NCBI GenBank assembly: GCA_013399855.1
Contig: VXAY01002132.1
Coordinates: forward strand, 1,102,463 to 1,166,462
Origin: Oxyruncus cristatus
Taxonomy: Eukaryota; Chordata; Aves; Passeriformes; Cotingidae
Direction of reading: 5' to 3'
Length of the DNA stretch: 64,000 nt
This document shows positions 39,601 through 51,600 of the stretch, piece by piece. The notes beneath the pieces are model-generated. The model had not been told where the DNA came from, ran no database searches, and saw only the letters and a program-made list of their open reading frames with translations. A program made the translations under genes and the position numbers. Within the stretch, counting starts at the first letter, position 1. Each line of letters begins with the position of its first letter.

Positions 39601-42600
39601 TTGTGTCTGCTATCAGGCTGTTCTACCACAACCAAAATGGTTCTGGCCCTCAGTGCCTAACACATCCCTAGAAAACTTGGACTTGATCAGATGTGTCTCC
39701 TGGGCAGAGAAACCCATTGACTGCACAGGGGTGGCTGAGGATACCCAGCCAGTGGCACTGAGAGCTGTGAGCCCTGGTACTGCTGGGGCCCTTCAGAGCC
39801 TGAGGACTTGTTAGATGAACGATGGAAGTGTGCAAGGCCTTAAGCTCCACAACAAGCTCCAAAAGGTGAAGAGTGAGGTGCTGGTCGTGTGGTATTACCT
39901 GTGTGAGACCCCTGTTCAGCAGTATTTACACCATATTTTTTCTTCTGAGACACTCCATCTTGTGCTGGGGATACAGGAGAGATTTCAGAGGACACTGTGG
40001 TGGCACTGAATGTCACCAGTGTCAGTGTAACTGCAGCCCTGTGTGATGAAATTGTGGGTCTCTGCAGTTAATAGCTGCTGTGGCCCTGAGGCAAAGGCTC
40101 TGTGCTCAGCAACCTGCAGCTCTCCCTTAAAGCAGAGGTGCTGGTGCCTGGCTTGGTTGGCTCTGTGCTTTCAGGGAAGTTGAGCCCCCGGGACTCCAGG
40201 AAAGAACCTTCAGCCCCGTTGGAGTATGTTAAAATGTTAATCTAGTAGCTCTCTAAAGAGAAAAGAGCTGTAGGTTGCAGTGTTCGCTTTAAATCCCATC
40301 TGCATTTCAAATGCAGAGAACTGAGGAAGGCAGAAGGATCTGTAAGGCCCCCTCCAGCTCCAGGCATTTTCCAGCAAGCTCCCCATCCAGCCAGAACAGG
40401 CCATAGAGGTGCTGTTTTGTGATTAGATTCCTGTTCTTCTGGAATTGCACTATTGTCCTGTCTGGTGACTGTTGCTTTCTAGACAAAGCCAGTGTAACCA
40501 GCAGCATTTTCTGCTAAGTCCTAGAGCTCTCTTCCTCCTCCTCCCGTGGCTCTGTTGCAGCCCCCACCTGTACTGAACTACATTATTCCAGCCCTCTGCC
40601 TCCTTGAAGAAGCTGCCAGTAGCAATACCATAAAATCAGCAAATACCTATGTGCCAGAGAATACGTTTAAGTCTGTTTAAACGCATTTTTGTGTGACTTA
40701 AGATTATTTTTAAGCCCAGGACTCCCACTAATGCTATATATTAAACCTCTTTGCTGTCTCCAGAATGTGTTTCATTGACTGGCTGGCATCTGGCATTAGC
40801 CATTCAGGAAAAACTCAGAGTAAGCAATTGTAGCTTTTTTAGGTCAGCACTTAAGGTGCAGGAGCTGCTGGTATCAGCAAGAGGGAGAGCTGGAATCCTG
40901 ATAGATCACAGGGCTTTTTTCTATGACCTGAACGCCAGACTACAGGGTAACCTCTTCCCGGGTCTGCATGGCTCACTGCACAGCAGCACAGGGAAAACCA
41001 CGAGTGTTAGTCATACCGGGTAGTTACCAGCTTAGCAGAGAGGCTGGAATTATTTTGCAAAAGCTAGGAAGAAAGAATTTTTCTCCTCCATACTGAGCTG
41101 CCTGCAGGTTCCCTTTCAAAGCCACATCATGCAGTAACATCGAGAGGAGGCTTCTGATTTGAAACCAAATGCCTTTTACTGAAGAGACTGACAGATTTCT
41201 GTTTCACCAAAAAAAACAAATTCAGAATTAATTAATTACTCTGAGCAGTGTGAGAGAGGATTAGAGGATATTGTTTTTTCCCGTACTGTTGAGACACTTC
41301 AGCCTCGTGTCCATGCAGGGAAGCTGCAGTATCATACACAGATCGTTAGCGAATCATACAGATTGCTCTGTCTGAACTGAGCACATGGAAAATAAGCCGG
41401 GGGAAGCAAAACCACTGCTGAGATTCTCACTATTTGAATATAAAACATTGCCTGGCTAGAGAGGGAAATCGTTTGCATGATGATGGAACAGGCACTGGTG
41501 CTTAGCAGAGCTGCTTTGCCTTCCCAACCAGCTGCAGGTTGGGAATGGGTGGGACTGGGAGAAGGCAGAGGAGGTTTGCAGCAAGGTATTGCTTGCCCAT
41601 AGCTCATCAGTGCAGCTCTCAGGCTCCTAATTCAAAGGGAAGGGCACCCCCAGCCTTGCTGGAGAGTAAAAATAGCTCAGCAGACAGTCAGCAAAGTTGG
41701 AGCTGCATCTCTGGCTGCCGCTGCCTTGGGAGCTGGGGGAAGAGCTTTCTGGCAATATTATGTCAACAAAGCACCATCTAGTGGTTATGGGACCCGGGGT
41801 TCCCCGCCCTCCCAGAGGCTCTGCTCACTGCCAGGCTGTGCCCAGCTCACCTCCAGGCTGTGCCCAGCTCACTGCCAGGCTGTGCCCAGCTCACCTCCAG
41901 GCTGTGCCCAGCTCTCTGCCCAGCTCAGCACGGTGAGATGCCAAAACACAGCTCCAGAGCCCACACCACACATGTAGTTTTTTCACTGCAGACTGAGCAG
42001 GTGAAAAGATTCAGCACAACTGATACCTGTAGCCTTGACTGGAACCTTTGCCCAGCTCAAGGAGAGATGACAGCTTGTGACACGCACCCCAACTCCTTCA
42101 TTACTGCCATTGTCTCACTGGGGCTCTCCTACCTGATGTGAGGCTGAGGCCAGTGCTGAGGGTGGTCCCCAGGGCCTGCCTGCATATCACCCACCCCAGC
42201 ACCACCTGCTCCTGCCTGTGGTCCTGCTTGGGGTCCAGATCTGTTCGGTGACACAAATGAGCTGAGCTAAGGTGAACTGTGAGAGCCAAGGCATCCCTTT
42301 CCTCCCCTTAGCCCACCCTGAACTCAGTCTTGAAGCAAAAGTCCACATTACATGGAAAATGCAGTTCCAGGCAGCCAGAGGATTTCCCAAATTCCCGACA
42401 CCCATTTGTCTGGACCACCCTCGTACCACCCTGCTCTGGTGTGACAGCACTGCCAGAGCTCTGGCTCTGAGCAGAAAGGTCATGCTGCTGTTCCTCAGGG
42501 AGTATTAGTTGGTGTTTAAACCTGAGAGGTACCAGGCCCAAAAGCCTCCCAAGTGCTGAGCATATATTTGGGTTATCATAAACTGCTAACAAATGCTCAG

Positions 42601-45600
42601 CCCGGTGGCAGGGGTTGAGTCAGCACAGGCTTCCTCATTTCTTGTCCTGATCTCGGTGCCCAGGGCAGGCTGCAGTGGCTGTAGATGAAAGGTGCCTCTG
42701 AAGTTCTTCAAAGTGGTCTGTTAGAAAGTGGTGTGTCCCCTCCAGACACCAGCATCATGTCACACCCCAGGCTTGCAGCACCCACACCTTTGGCGCTTTC
42801 AAAGCCTGCCATTGTCCCTGCTCCAAGTCTGAACCCCCAGGTGTGATACTGGGAGGAAGTCTGTTATTTGCATTCTTGTGTGGTTGGCAGCTGAAACTTT
42901 GAAGCTGGTTAGCAAGTGATGGATGATGGCATCTGACAGGCAAAGCTGATGGGAGTCAGTGTTTTCCAGCAGATGCATTTATCTGGCAGGGCAGAGATAC
43001 CCTGTGCTGCAACTGACTTCTTTACTGTGCCAAAGGAGGAAAAGAGAGCAGGATTAAAGGGCTCGCTGGAATCCTGCTTATGTAATTAAAACAAATAGGA
43101 ATCCTGACTTCCAATAAAGAAACTTCATAAATATCTGAGTTTATGTTGGAGCGTAAAGTAGTTCGTCAGCATCAAAACTGTGGCTGTCAGCATGGAGGAG
43201 TTTAATTCTTCCTGGCAAGGACTTAAGAGTCGCTAACAGTGTGTCCTAGACCAGCGTGAACTGTACGAACAAGCAGTTACTTCCAACCTGTTTCTTTATC
43301 TGCGTGAAGTGTTTCACTCCAGCCTTAGTGTGCCCGCGAGAAATCAATGTTTGATTTTCAAAACCGTTCATGCAGCTGTCGACCTTCACTTGCCCCCTCC
43401 TGTTACAGCCCACTCTTGGCTTTGCCTTGTGAAATAGTCATTTGGGTGAGAACCCCCCCGGTCTCACCTGACTCAGAACTGATTTGCCACATATCCTGTA
43501 GCTCTGGGTTTATCTGATGTGCTTTGAAGCGGTGCCTTACCAAAGACGCGTGGGAAGTCACAAGTGCGGTGCAGTAACTTGTGTTTCCGCTGCTGGTTGT
43601 TACAGAACCACCTTCAGGGGACTTGGAGAGGTTTTTAGTAAGGTTCTGCCTGCTCTTGCGCCTGATTGAGTTGTTAGGCTGGTCAGAAAGCTGTGTCTGT
43701 ATCCCTGGTTGTGATGTGTGGGCTGCCTGTCAGAGCTCACCTCAGGCTCTTCGGGGAGTGCGTGGAGAATGTTGCTAATGATGGTTCACAAAGCAGGTAC
43801 AGAGACCTGAGCTGCTCTGCTCAGTGACAGCCAGACTGCACAGGCTTGGCTCGAGCATTAGGAGTTTTCTGTCAGTCTGGGACAGGTCTCCAGAGGGGTG
43901 GTGAATCTCCATCTTGAAGGTTTTTTCAAGATCTGGCTGGGTTAAACCGGGCCTAACCCAAGGGTTGGCAGCAGTCCTGCTCCAAGCAGAAGGTGGGACT
44001 AGAGACCCCCTCCACCACGCTGTTGTCATTCTCTGATTGTCCCCGTGTTTCTTGCAGGAGGAAGAAGGTGAGGATGCAGATATCTCTTCTGGTCCCTCGG
44101 TCATTAGCCACAAGATGCCTTCCGCCCAAGCCTTCCATCACTTTGCTCCTCGTTACGCTGAGATGGGCTGTGCTGGGATGCAGATGAGAGATGCCCACGA
44201 GGAAAACCCCGAAAGCATCCTGGATGAACACGTCCAGCGTGTGATGAAAACACCAGGCTGCCAGTCCCCAGGGCCCGGCCGTCACTCTCCTAAGCCACGG
44301 TCCCCGGAAAGCGGCCACTTAGGAAAGCTGCCAGGGACACTGGGAACAATTCCTCCAGGGCATGGCAAGCACGCAACAAAATCAGGAATGAAACTGGATG
44401 CAGCTAACTTGTACCACCATAAACATGTCTACCACCACATCCATCACCACAGCATGATGAAACCAAAAGAGCAGATCGAGGCCGAGGCCACGCAGCGAGT
44501 GCAGAACAGCTTTGCTTGGAATGTAGATTCACATAACTATGCAACAAAGTCAAGAAACTACAGTGAAAACTTGGGCATGGCCCCTGTCCCCATGGACTCT
44601 TTAGGCTACAGGTGAGTCAAGGAACATCCAACGGGATTCCCAAAGCCATGGCTTCTCTCGGGAGGCTGTAGCATGTAGATGAAACAGTGTTTGAACCACC
44701 TTTTCTTGGGAAACCTTATGCTGGGATATGGTTTGAGGGCCTTCCACTGCTCATACCCTTCAGAAATGTATATGCCCCAATAAGGCATATTGGTGTCTCT
44801 CCCTTATGAGACCCCTTTTTATCTCTGTGATCTGGTGCTGAAAGACACCTTCTAACCAGGATTTTTAGTGGCCTGGTTATAAAGTAAGTTTTCTGCCCCT
44901 TAAGGCAGTGGAGGTGCTTAGAAATTGCAGGTGCTGGTCTACTTCTCCAGGGACCAGGAGCTGCATGTTAGGGCTGTGTCTCGAGGTGTGGGTAACAGAA
45001 ACAGGTTTCTTAAGGTGTTTATGAGAGGACAAACCCTCCCTCCTTATTGCAAGGCCTAAACCCTTCCCCAGAAGGGCTCCTTTCTCTTCCTAGCAAAGCA
45101 CTGGATGCTGCAGTGCTGCTGTGGCAACCCATCCCAAGGGGATGTTCTCCAGGGTAGGGCAACCTCTGCCCAGAAAAGCCATTTTGCTGATTTATGGACT
45201 GCTGTCCATCTTCCCTTGGCTGTTTGAATGTCCCCATCCCCTCCATGCTGCAGGGAGAGGGCGAAGCTCCTGTGCTGCAGCAGGTTCTGCTGGTCCTATT
45301 ACTGGATGAGTGCAAAGGTGGGAGCGAAGCTCGGGGCTGCCCAGGATGAGGGATGGGGGTGGAGCAGCCACAGAAGAAAGCTGTGCTCACCCTGAGTGTG
45401 TTTGGCTCCCCAAAGCTGTGGGTTTGGGGTGTTACGAAGGCAGGAGGCTGGGTCTGCTCAAACAGGACCAGCTTTCCAGGCTGGCAGGAGGGAGGCAGCG
45501 TGCAGAGGCTCTCCAGGAGGGAGAAACAGTTAAATCTGCCCTGTTTCACTGGGGAAAGGGTTGTTATTTCATCAGAGTTGAACATGGCCATACTGGACCA

Positions 45601-48600
45601 AAGCAAAGCCCCATTTAGACACAGGACTTCCTCCTAGCAGCAACTATAGCATATATTTAATGGGATTATAATAGGATGCACTCAGAGTTGTCCTTCATCT
45701 GGCACAAACTCCCAGTTCCTGGCAGTCCTTAGATTAGGAGCTTCACAGGACAAGGGTTTGCATCCAAATGGTCTTGTTTGGCAGCCTGCAGTCTCCTGTG
45801 ATTTCTCTGGCTCCTTGTTGAACCCAGCTGGGTTGCTGTCCCCCCAGCCCCCCATGGTTGTGTCTGTGAGTTGATGACAGCCTGCAGAAAAAGGCTCATT
45901 TTTTTGTTTGCACTGAACCTGCTGCTGCAGAGTTTCATTTGATACCCACTGATCCTTGTGTGGGTAGAAGCAGAGAAGATGTCAGCTTTTCCCTGCCTTT
46001 GTAGATCTACAGCAACCCCTCTCCAGGCTTTTTCCCAAAAAAACCAGCAAGGCTAGCTAAGGGCCTGTTTCTCCTCTCTGGTGGTAAGGTTATCTTTCTT
46101 ACACTGGCAGAAGAAGAGAGGTCCTGTGGATGGGTGGGTGGAGGGTTAGGACGGTGAGGGTCCCATGAAATTGCAGTCTGTGCCAGTGCCAGGCCGGCAC
46201 GGGGGAATTCTGCACGGCCTCCGGAGCCTGGGGCTGCTCGGCTGGGCACGTGGCCATGCGTGTGTGGGCAGGGGGCCATGGGGTTCCTGTAGGAGCCTTT
46301 GCTGCAGCCAAAGGTGTAGGCAGTGTGGGCTGCTGCCTGGCATCCCTCTGGCTGCGGTGTTCGAGGTGGCAGGGCTTGCCCATGGAAGGCAGCCCACCCT
46401 GCTGGGACATAATCCTCCACCATGATGGGAAGCCTCGGTTCAGATCGGGGTGAGCAGCAAGTGCTGTGCATGGCAGGTCAGAGTTTGGGGTATCAGTGAA
46501 CATGGGGGACGATAGGAAGGACCCAGGTTTCAAGCAGTGGTCAGGCCTGGAGAGGCAGCCAACGGATTACAGCACCAGGATGAACCTCCTGCCCTGAACA
46601 AAGAACTGGGGGTTTAATACAGCCCTTCTTGTGGCAGACCTTGCCACAGGGTTGTGGCTTCTTTGTCCAGAGGAGAAGCTCCCACCACAAGTGACTGGAC
46701 AGAGAAGATGCTGTGCCCAGGTCTAGCCAGTCTTGCTCTTAGGCTTAACTGCAGCATGGTTGGTTTGAGCCTTGGTAGAGCAGGGGGCTGTGGGAGATGT
46801 CTGGAGACAGACATGTCCATCCCCTGCCCCGGCCCACGCTGGTTTGGCTCAGGCAAAGCACTGATGTCTCAAGCTTTGTTCTTGCAGTGGGAAAGCGAGT
46901 CTGCTCTCCAAAAGGAATGTTAAGAAGACCGATTCAGGGAAAAGTGATGGTGCCAACTATGAGATGCCAGGATCTCCTGAAGACGTGGAGAGAAACCAGA
47001 AGATCCTTCAGTGGATCATAGAAGGAGAGAAGGAGATCAGCAGGCATAAGAAAACAAACCATGGGTAAGGGCTGGCAGAGAGAGGGGTCTTCACGCTGTT
47101 GTATTGCATCCCATGCGCAAGGCAAGATGTCAGCCTTGCCCCTGCACATCCTGGGAAGGCAAGAATCCACAACACCAAGGGTTCAGAGCCTTTGGAGTTT
47201 CAGGATTGCTCAGGGGCTATAAGGACTCTTTTTCTGAGGGATGACAGTAGAAGCCAGGGCAGGTTGCACTGCTGGCAGCTGGGGTTGATTGCCAGGGCCG
47301 TGGGCAGAGCCAGGCCACCAGGAAGTCAGGCAGCAAGTTCTGCCCCTGGAGCTGGAGAAGGATCCCCCTTCCCTGGGGATGCTGACCAGTGTACTGGTAG
47401 CACAGGACATCTTCTGGGAGAATGTCACAAGCTGTGGAACTGCCTTTTGCTGGGTTTATTTTTGTGATGAGAGCCCTTACACACATCTGTGGGGTTTGTG
47501 TCAGGGTTGGGCTACTCATCCTCATGTCTCAGGACTTTCTGTCCTCAAATCTTCCCTAGACTTTGATGTTGCTCCCCTCTCCCTCGGAAGCCATGCTGTG
47601 AGGAGCTTCCCAGCCGTGTCTGTGTCCAGCAGCAGGTCCATCTGGGAATGGCTGTGTGCATGTTTGGAGCGTCCTGGTGGTCCATGTAAAACCTTTGTGT
47701 TTGTGCAGCTCTTCAGGTGCTAAGAAGCAGCTGTCCCATGACATGGTCCGGCCCCTCTCCATCGAGCGACCCGTCGCAGTGCATCCGTGGGTCAGTGCCC
47801 AGCTCCGGAACGTCGTCCAGCCTTCTCACCCCTTCATCCAAGATCCTACCATGCCGCCCAACCCAGCCCCCAACCCTCTCACCCAGCTGGAAGAAGCTCG
47901 CAGGAGGTTGGAGGAAGAGGAAAAAAGGGCTGGAAAACTCCCCCTTAAACAAAGGTACAACACTAGGGTCTGACTGTGCCTGGGAGGGATGGGACAGACT
48001 GCCCTGAAGGTGGGCAGCTGAGGGATGTTCTGCTCTAGTCTGCAGCTCCAGCTGTGTGGAGGCACATGCAGAGAGGTCAGAGAAACCTGCCTCAGTCCCT
48101 CTCATGTAGTGGTGCAAATGGCAAAACCCACCCTGAGGGCCTGGGCTTGTGGATTGTGGAGGGAGAGGCTGGAAATGCTCCTGGCAGGGTGGGAAGGGGC
48201 TGGGCAGGGGGAGCGTGTCTAGAATGGGCCTGACATGGCAGAACTCTCTCCCCTGGTACTCAGTGGCTCTCTGCTTGTTCACACCCCCACCGTGACTTCA
48301 GAGGCTGGTGCAGGGGCAGGATTCATGAGGATGCAGCAGAATTAAGTGCAGAAGACAAATACGTGTTTGCTCTTTATCTGCGTCTCGCACAAGCTTCCGG
48401 CAGTGGCTGCTCGTGGCTCTGGAGGAGAGAGCAATGTTGTAGCCCTGCTGCAGCAGCTCTGCCTCCTGCCTGGCCAGATCCAAGTCACTGCATCTTTCTG
48501 TGACTCAGCTTATTGCCTGTTGCAAAGCTCATTCTCCTGCTCTGCATTATCTCTCAGGGTACATTATTTGCCAGGCACATGGAGCTCTCCAATGAAAAGC

Positions 48601-51600
48601 ATTCTGGAAGTGCTGGATAATTATTGTTAACAGCTAACAGCACTTAGTCCATTAGAAACCTTTCACAGCTTTACAGTTGTCCTCTAAAGACTCGGATCTT
48701 TGTAGTCTGACTCTTAGAAACACAAACGTAATTTAAAAAAGAAGCTCTTAATTGCCAGGCTCCAGTTTTTTGCTTGCAGTGACCACATGGCAGACTTCTG
48801 TGTATTCATGTCAGAGCATTGATTGAAAGCCAGGTAATTAGAGGGCTCTCCCGAGCCAGGTTAAGCCAAGTTTATGTGATCTACCTGTCAGCTGGTGTAA
48901 TTGGATAGGGTTTATTAGTAGAGGCATTTACAGCTGTGCTAAATTCATGGACCTTCCCCAGAAATGTCTGTGCACCATCCTGGGCTGCGTGTGTATGCAG
49001 TTAATACTCTAACAATAATTTGGTGTGTATTTTAAGAGTGGCTTTCACAGGAACCCCATGGTACGTGGGAAATGCCGTGCAGGCCAGCGGGAGGATGGGC
49101 TGAGCAGTCCCAGTGCTGGGCTGCTCTGCTTGCACTGCCTCCCCATGAGCCTGGCTCTTGTCCCAGTGATGCAGGGATCTCCCAGCCCTGCCCTGTATGT
49201 GGAAAACCAGGGAGACATGGTTGGGAACCAGGTGGGCTCCACCAGTGGGGAACCGCTCATGAATAGTGAATGTGTCTGTGCCCAGTAGCAAGAATGGATG
49301 CAGCGGTCCCCAGGGAGCCAAAGATTTCTGGATGTTGAAGTGTCTCTGTTGGATTTTGGCAGGATTGGGTGCTCCAGCTGAAGCACACCTGAGCTGGCAG
49401 CTTTTTAGAGAGCTCCTGCTCTGGTTAGCACAGGAGCCTCCCTGGAAATAGATCCCACGGCTCAGTGAGAACGAAGGACAAAATGAGAGGGGAATTCACA
49501 TGAAAACACCATTTATTTCAGTCAGGAGCTCTGAAGAGCTCTGGGAAATTGGAACCAGTGTCCCAGGTTTGTCAGCAGCCTTGGGGAAGCACGAAAAGGT
49601 GGAGGTGAGCCCAGAGGTGTCCTTGAGGCTCTGCTTGATCTGGCTGTGGGAGGAGAGCTCACTGTGCCAGCTTTGTACAGCCAGGCTGGCCTTGCCAGCA
49701 CGGTTATCTGGCTCTCCAGAGGCTCCCCAGCCAACTGCCCACTGCCCTGGCTGAGGGTGCTGACAGCCCCACTTCCACCCCAGCACTGCCTTGCTGGAAA
49801 TCAAGGAGGCACCTGCAGTTCCTGTGCTGGGAATTGTAAATATTCTTCCAGAAATCGTACTCATACTGCAGAAAGAGCCTTTCTCTCCCTACTCCACAGC
49901 ATTCGGAATGACCTCATCTCCAAGATAACTACCTGGCTGCTGTTGGCAAGCGTTGCAGGATTAACTGTCTGGTACTGAGTGACCTGCAGACCCAGCAGCA
50001 CAGCAGTGCCCAGCACTGGTGTCCCAGTGACCACCAGGTTTCTTCCCTGTACAGACTGGTTTTGAGCCATTTTCTGTAGCTTGGTCTCACAGTTCACAGC
50101 TGAATTGAAGTAACTAATACCAGCTCTTCGGAGAAAGGATTTTTTCAAGCAGGGAGAACATTAGCATGGTCTGTCTGGAGTTAATTGGGTTGGGCCAGGC
50201 TTAGAAGAGGAGCAGATCTGGTGACTGGGACACTCCCCGAGGTAACATCTGCTGGGTGCATTTTGGGCTTCCCAAAGCTCTCCAGCCCCAGGGATGAGTT
50301 GGAGCAAGATGGGCACCTCACGTCTGTGTCACAGTAAGGTTGGATTGGTGCTGCGAGCCAAACTTAGATTCCCTGTCAGAGCACCGGTGGGTTACACAGC
50401 TCAGGAGTCAGGACTGGAATGCAGGTGCAGTGAGTTGGATGAATGTTGTCGTTTCCATACCAGATAATGTTTTGTGCTTGTGACAAATTCAGCAGCAGGA
50501 GGTGATTCCAGAAGGGGCAGGGCAGTGGTGACTGTTTCTGGTCATGCACCCAGGAGATGGGTGCAGGTGGAAGATTTAATGAAGCAGGGCTTGGAGACGG
50601 TCTGGTGGCCTCTATGTGCAAGCCGAGGTCTCAGGAGATGTCTTGGCAATGACGAAAGTGGAGACGGTTGTGTTGCCTCTTTCTCCTGAGAGGAGCTCTT
50701 GGAAAATTACATTTTCGGTGATTCCATATTCATCAGCTCTGCTTTAGCCTGCTAGAGGTCTGTGGCTGCGATTTGGGATGTGTGTCAGCTCTGCTGATAG
50801 AATTAAAGCAACAAGAAAAGCTTCTCTAGGCACACTGGTTATAAAAGGAAGACCAGGGAAAATGTGGGCCCTCTCTGGAAGGAAATGGGAGAGCTGGTTA
50901 CCTGGGGCATGCAGAAGGTGGGTTTTGGCTTGGTCTTTCTTGCCTTGGTCTTCACTGGCGAGTGCTGCAGGCACAGCACCCGAGTCACAGCAGGCAAAGG
51001 CAGGGAGTGGGAGAATAAAGAACCGCCTGCAGAAGGAGATCAGTTTTGAGACCTTGTAAGGAACCTGAAGGTGCACAAGTCTGTAGGACCTGATGAGATC
51101 CACCCACAGGGTCTGAGGGCACTGGGGGATGAAGTGTCTCAGCCACTCTGTTGTATTAGAGAAGTCACAGCATATGTTTCCACTGACTGGAAAAGGGGAA
51201 AAACATGGTTCCTATTTTTAAAAAGGGGAAAAAGGAAGGCTTGGCAGACTAAAGGCAAGTCTGTCTCTTCTCTGTGTCTGGCAAGATCATGGAGCAGCCC
51301 ACTTCTGGGCATCATTTCAGGCATTATTTTGGGGCACATCTCTGCTCTGCAAAGAGGTGAGCACTGGAGCCGAGCTGAGCACATTCAGAAATGGCCTGTC
51401 GGGTGTGAAGTGCATGGCAGGAGGAAGGAGGCTCCCAGTCACTGGCATGGTCCCCTCTTGCTTCTGCCACAGCAGAGCTCAGGGTTGTTCTGTCCTCTCC
51501 ACCTCCCCAGGCAAAGGAGAACAGCAGCCCTGAGGAACCAGCTTTGCTGCCTGTGCCAGGCACTTCACTGTGTCCCCAGGTCCCTAGGCACACATCTCTT

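Noticed and set aside
41823..41922. Regular 22-bp repeats considered as a CRISPR array
   Set aside because: The units are contiguous without spacers, and the window is vertebrate nuclear DNA.
45019..45606. 195-codon minus-strand ORF in AXIN1 intron 6
   Set aside because: Ser/Pro-rich low-complexity product inside an intron; no similarity recognised.
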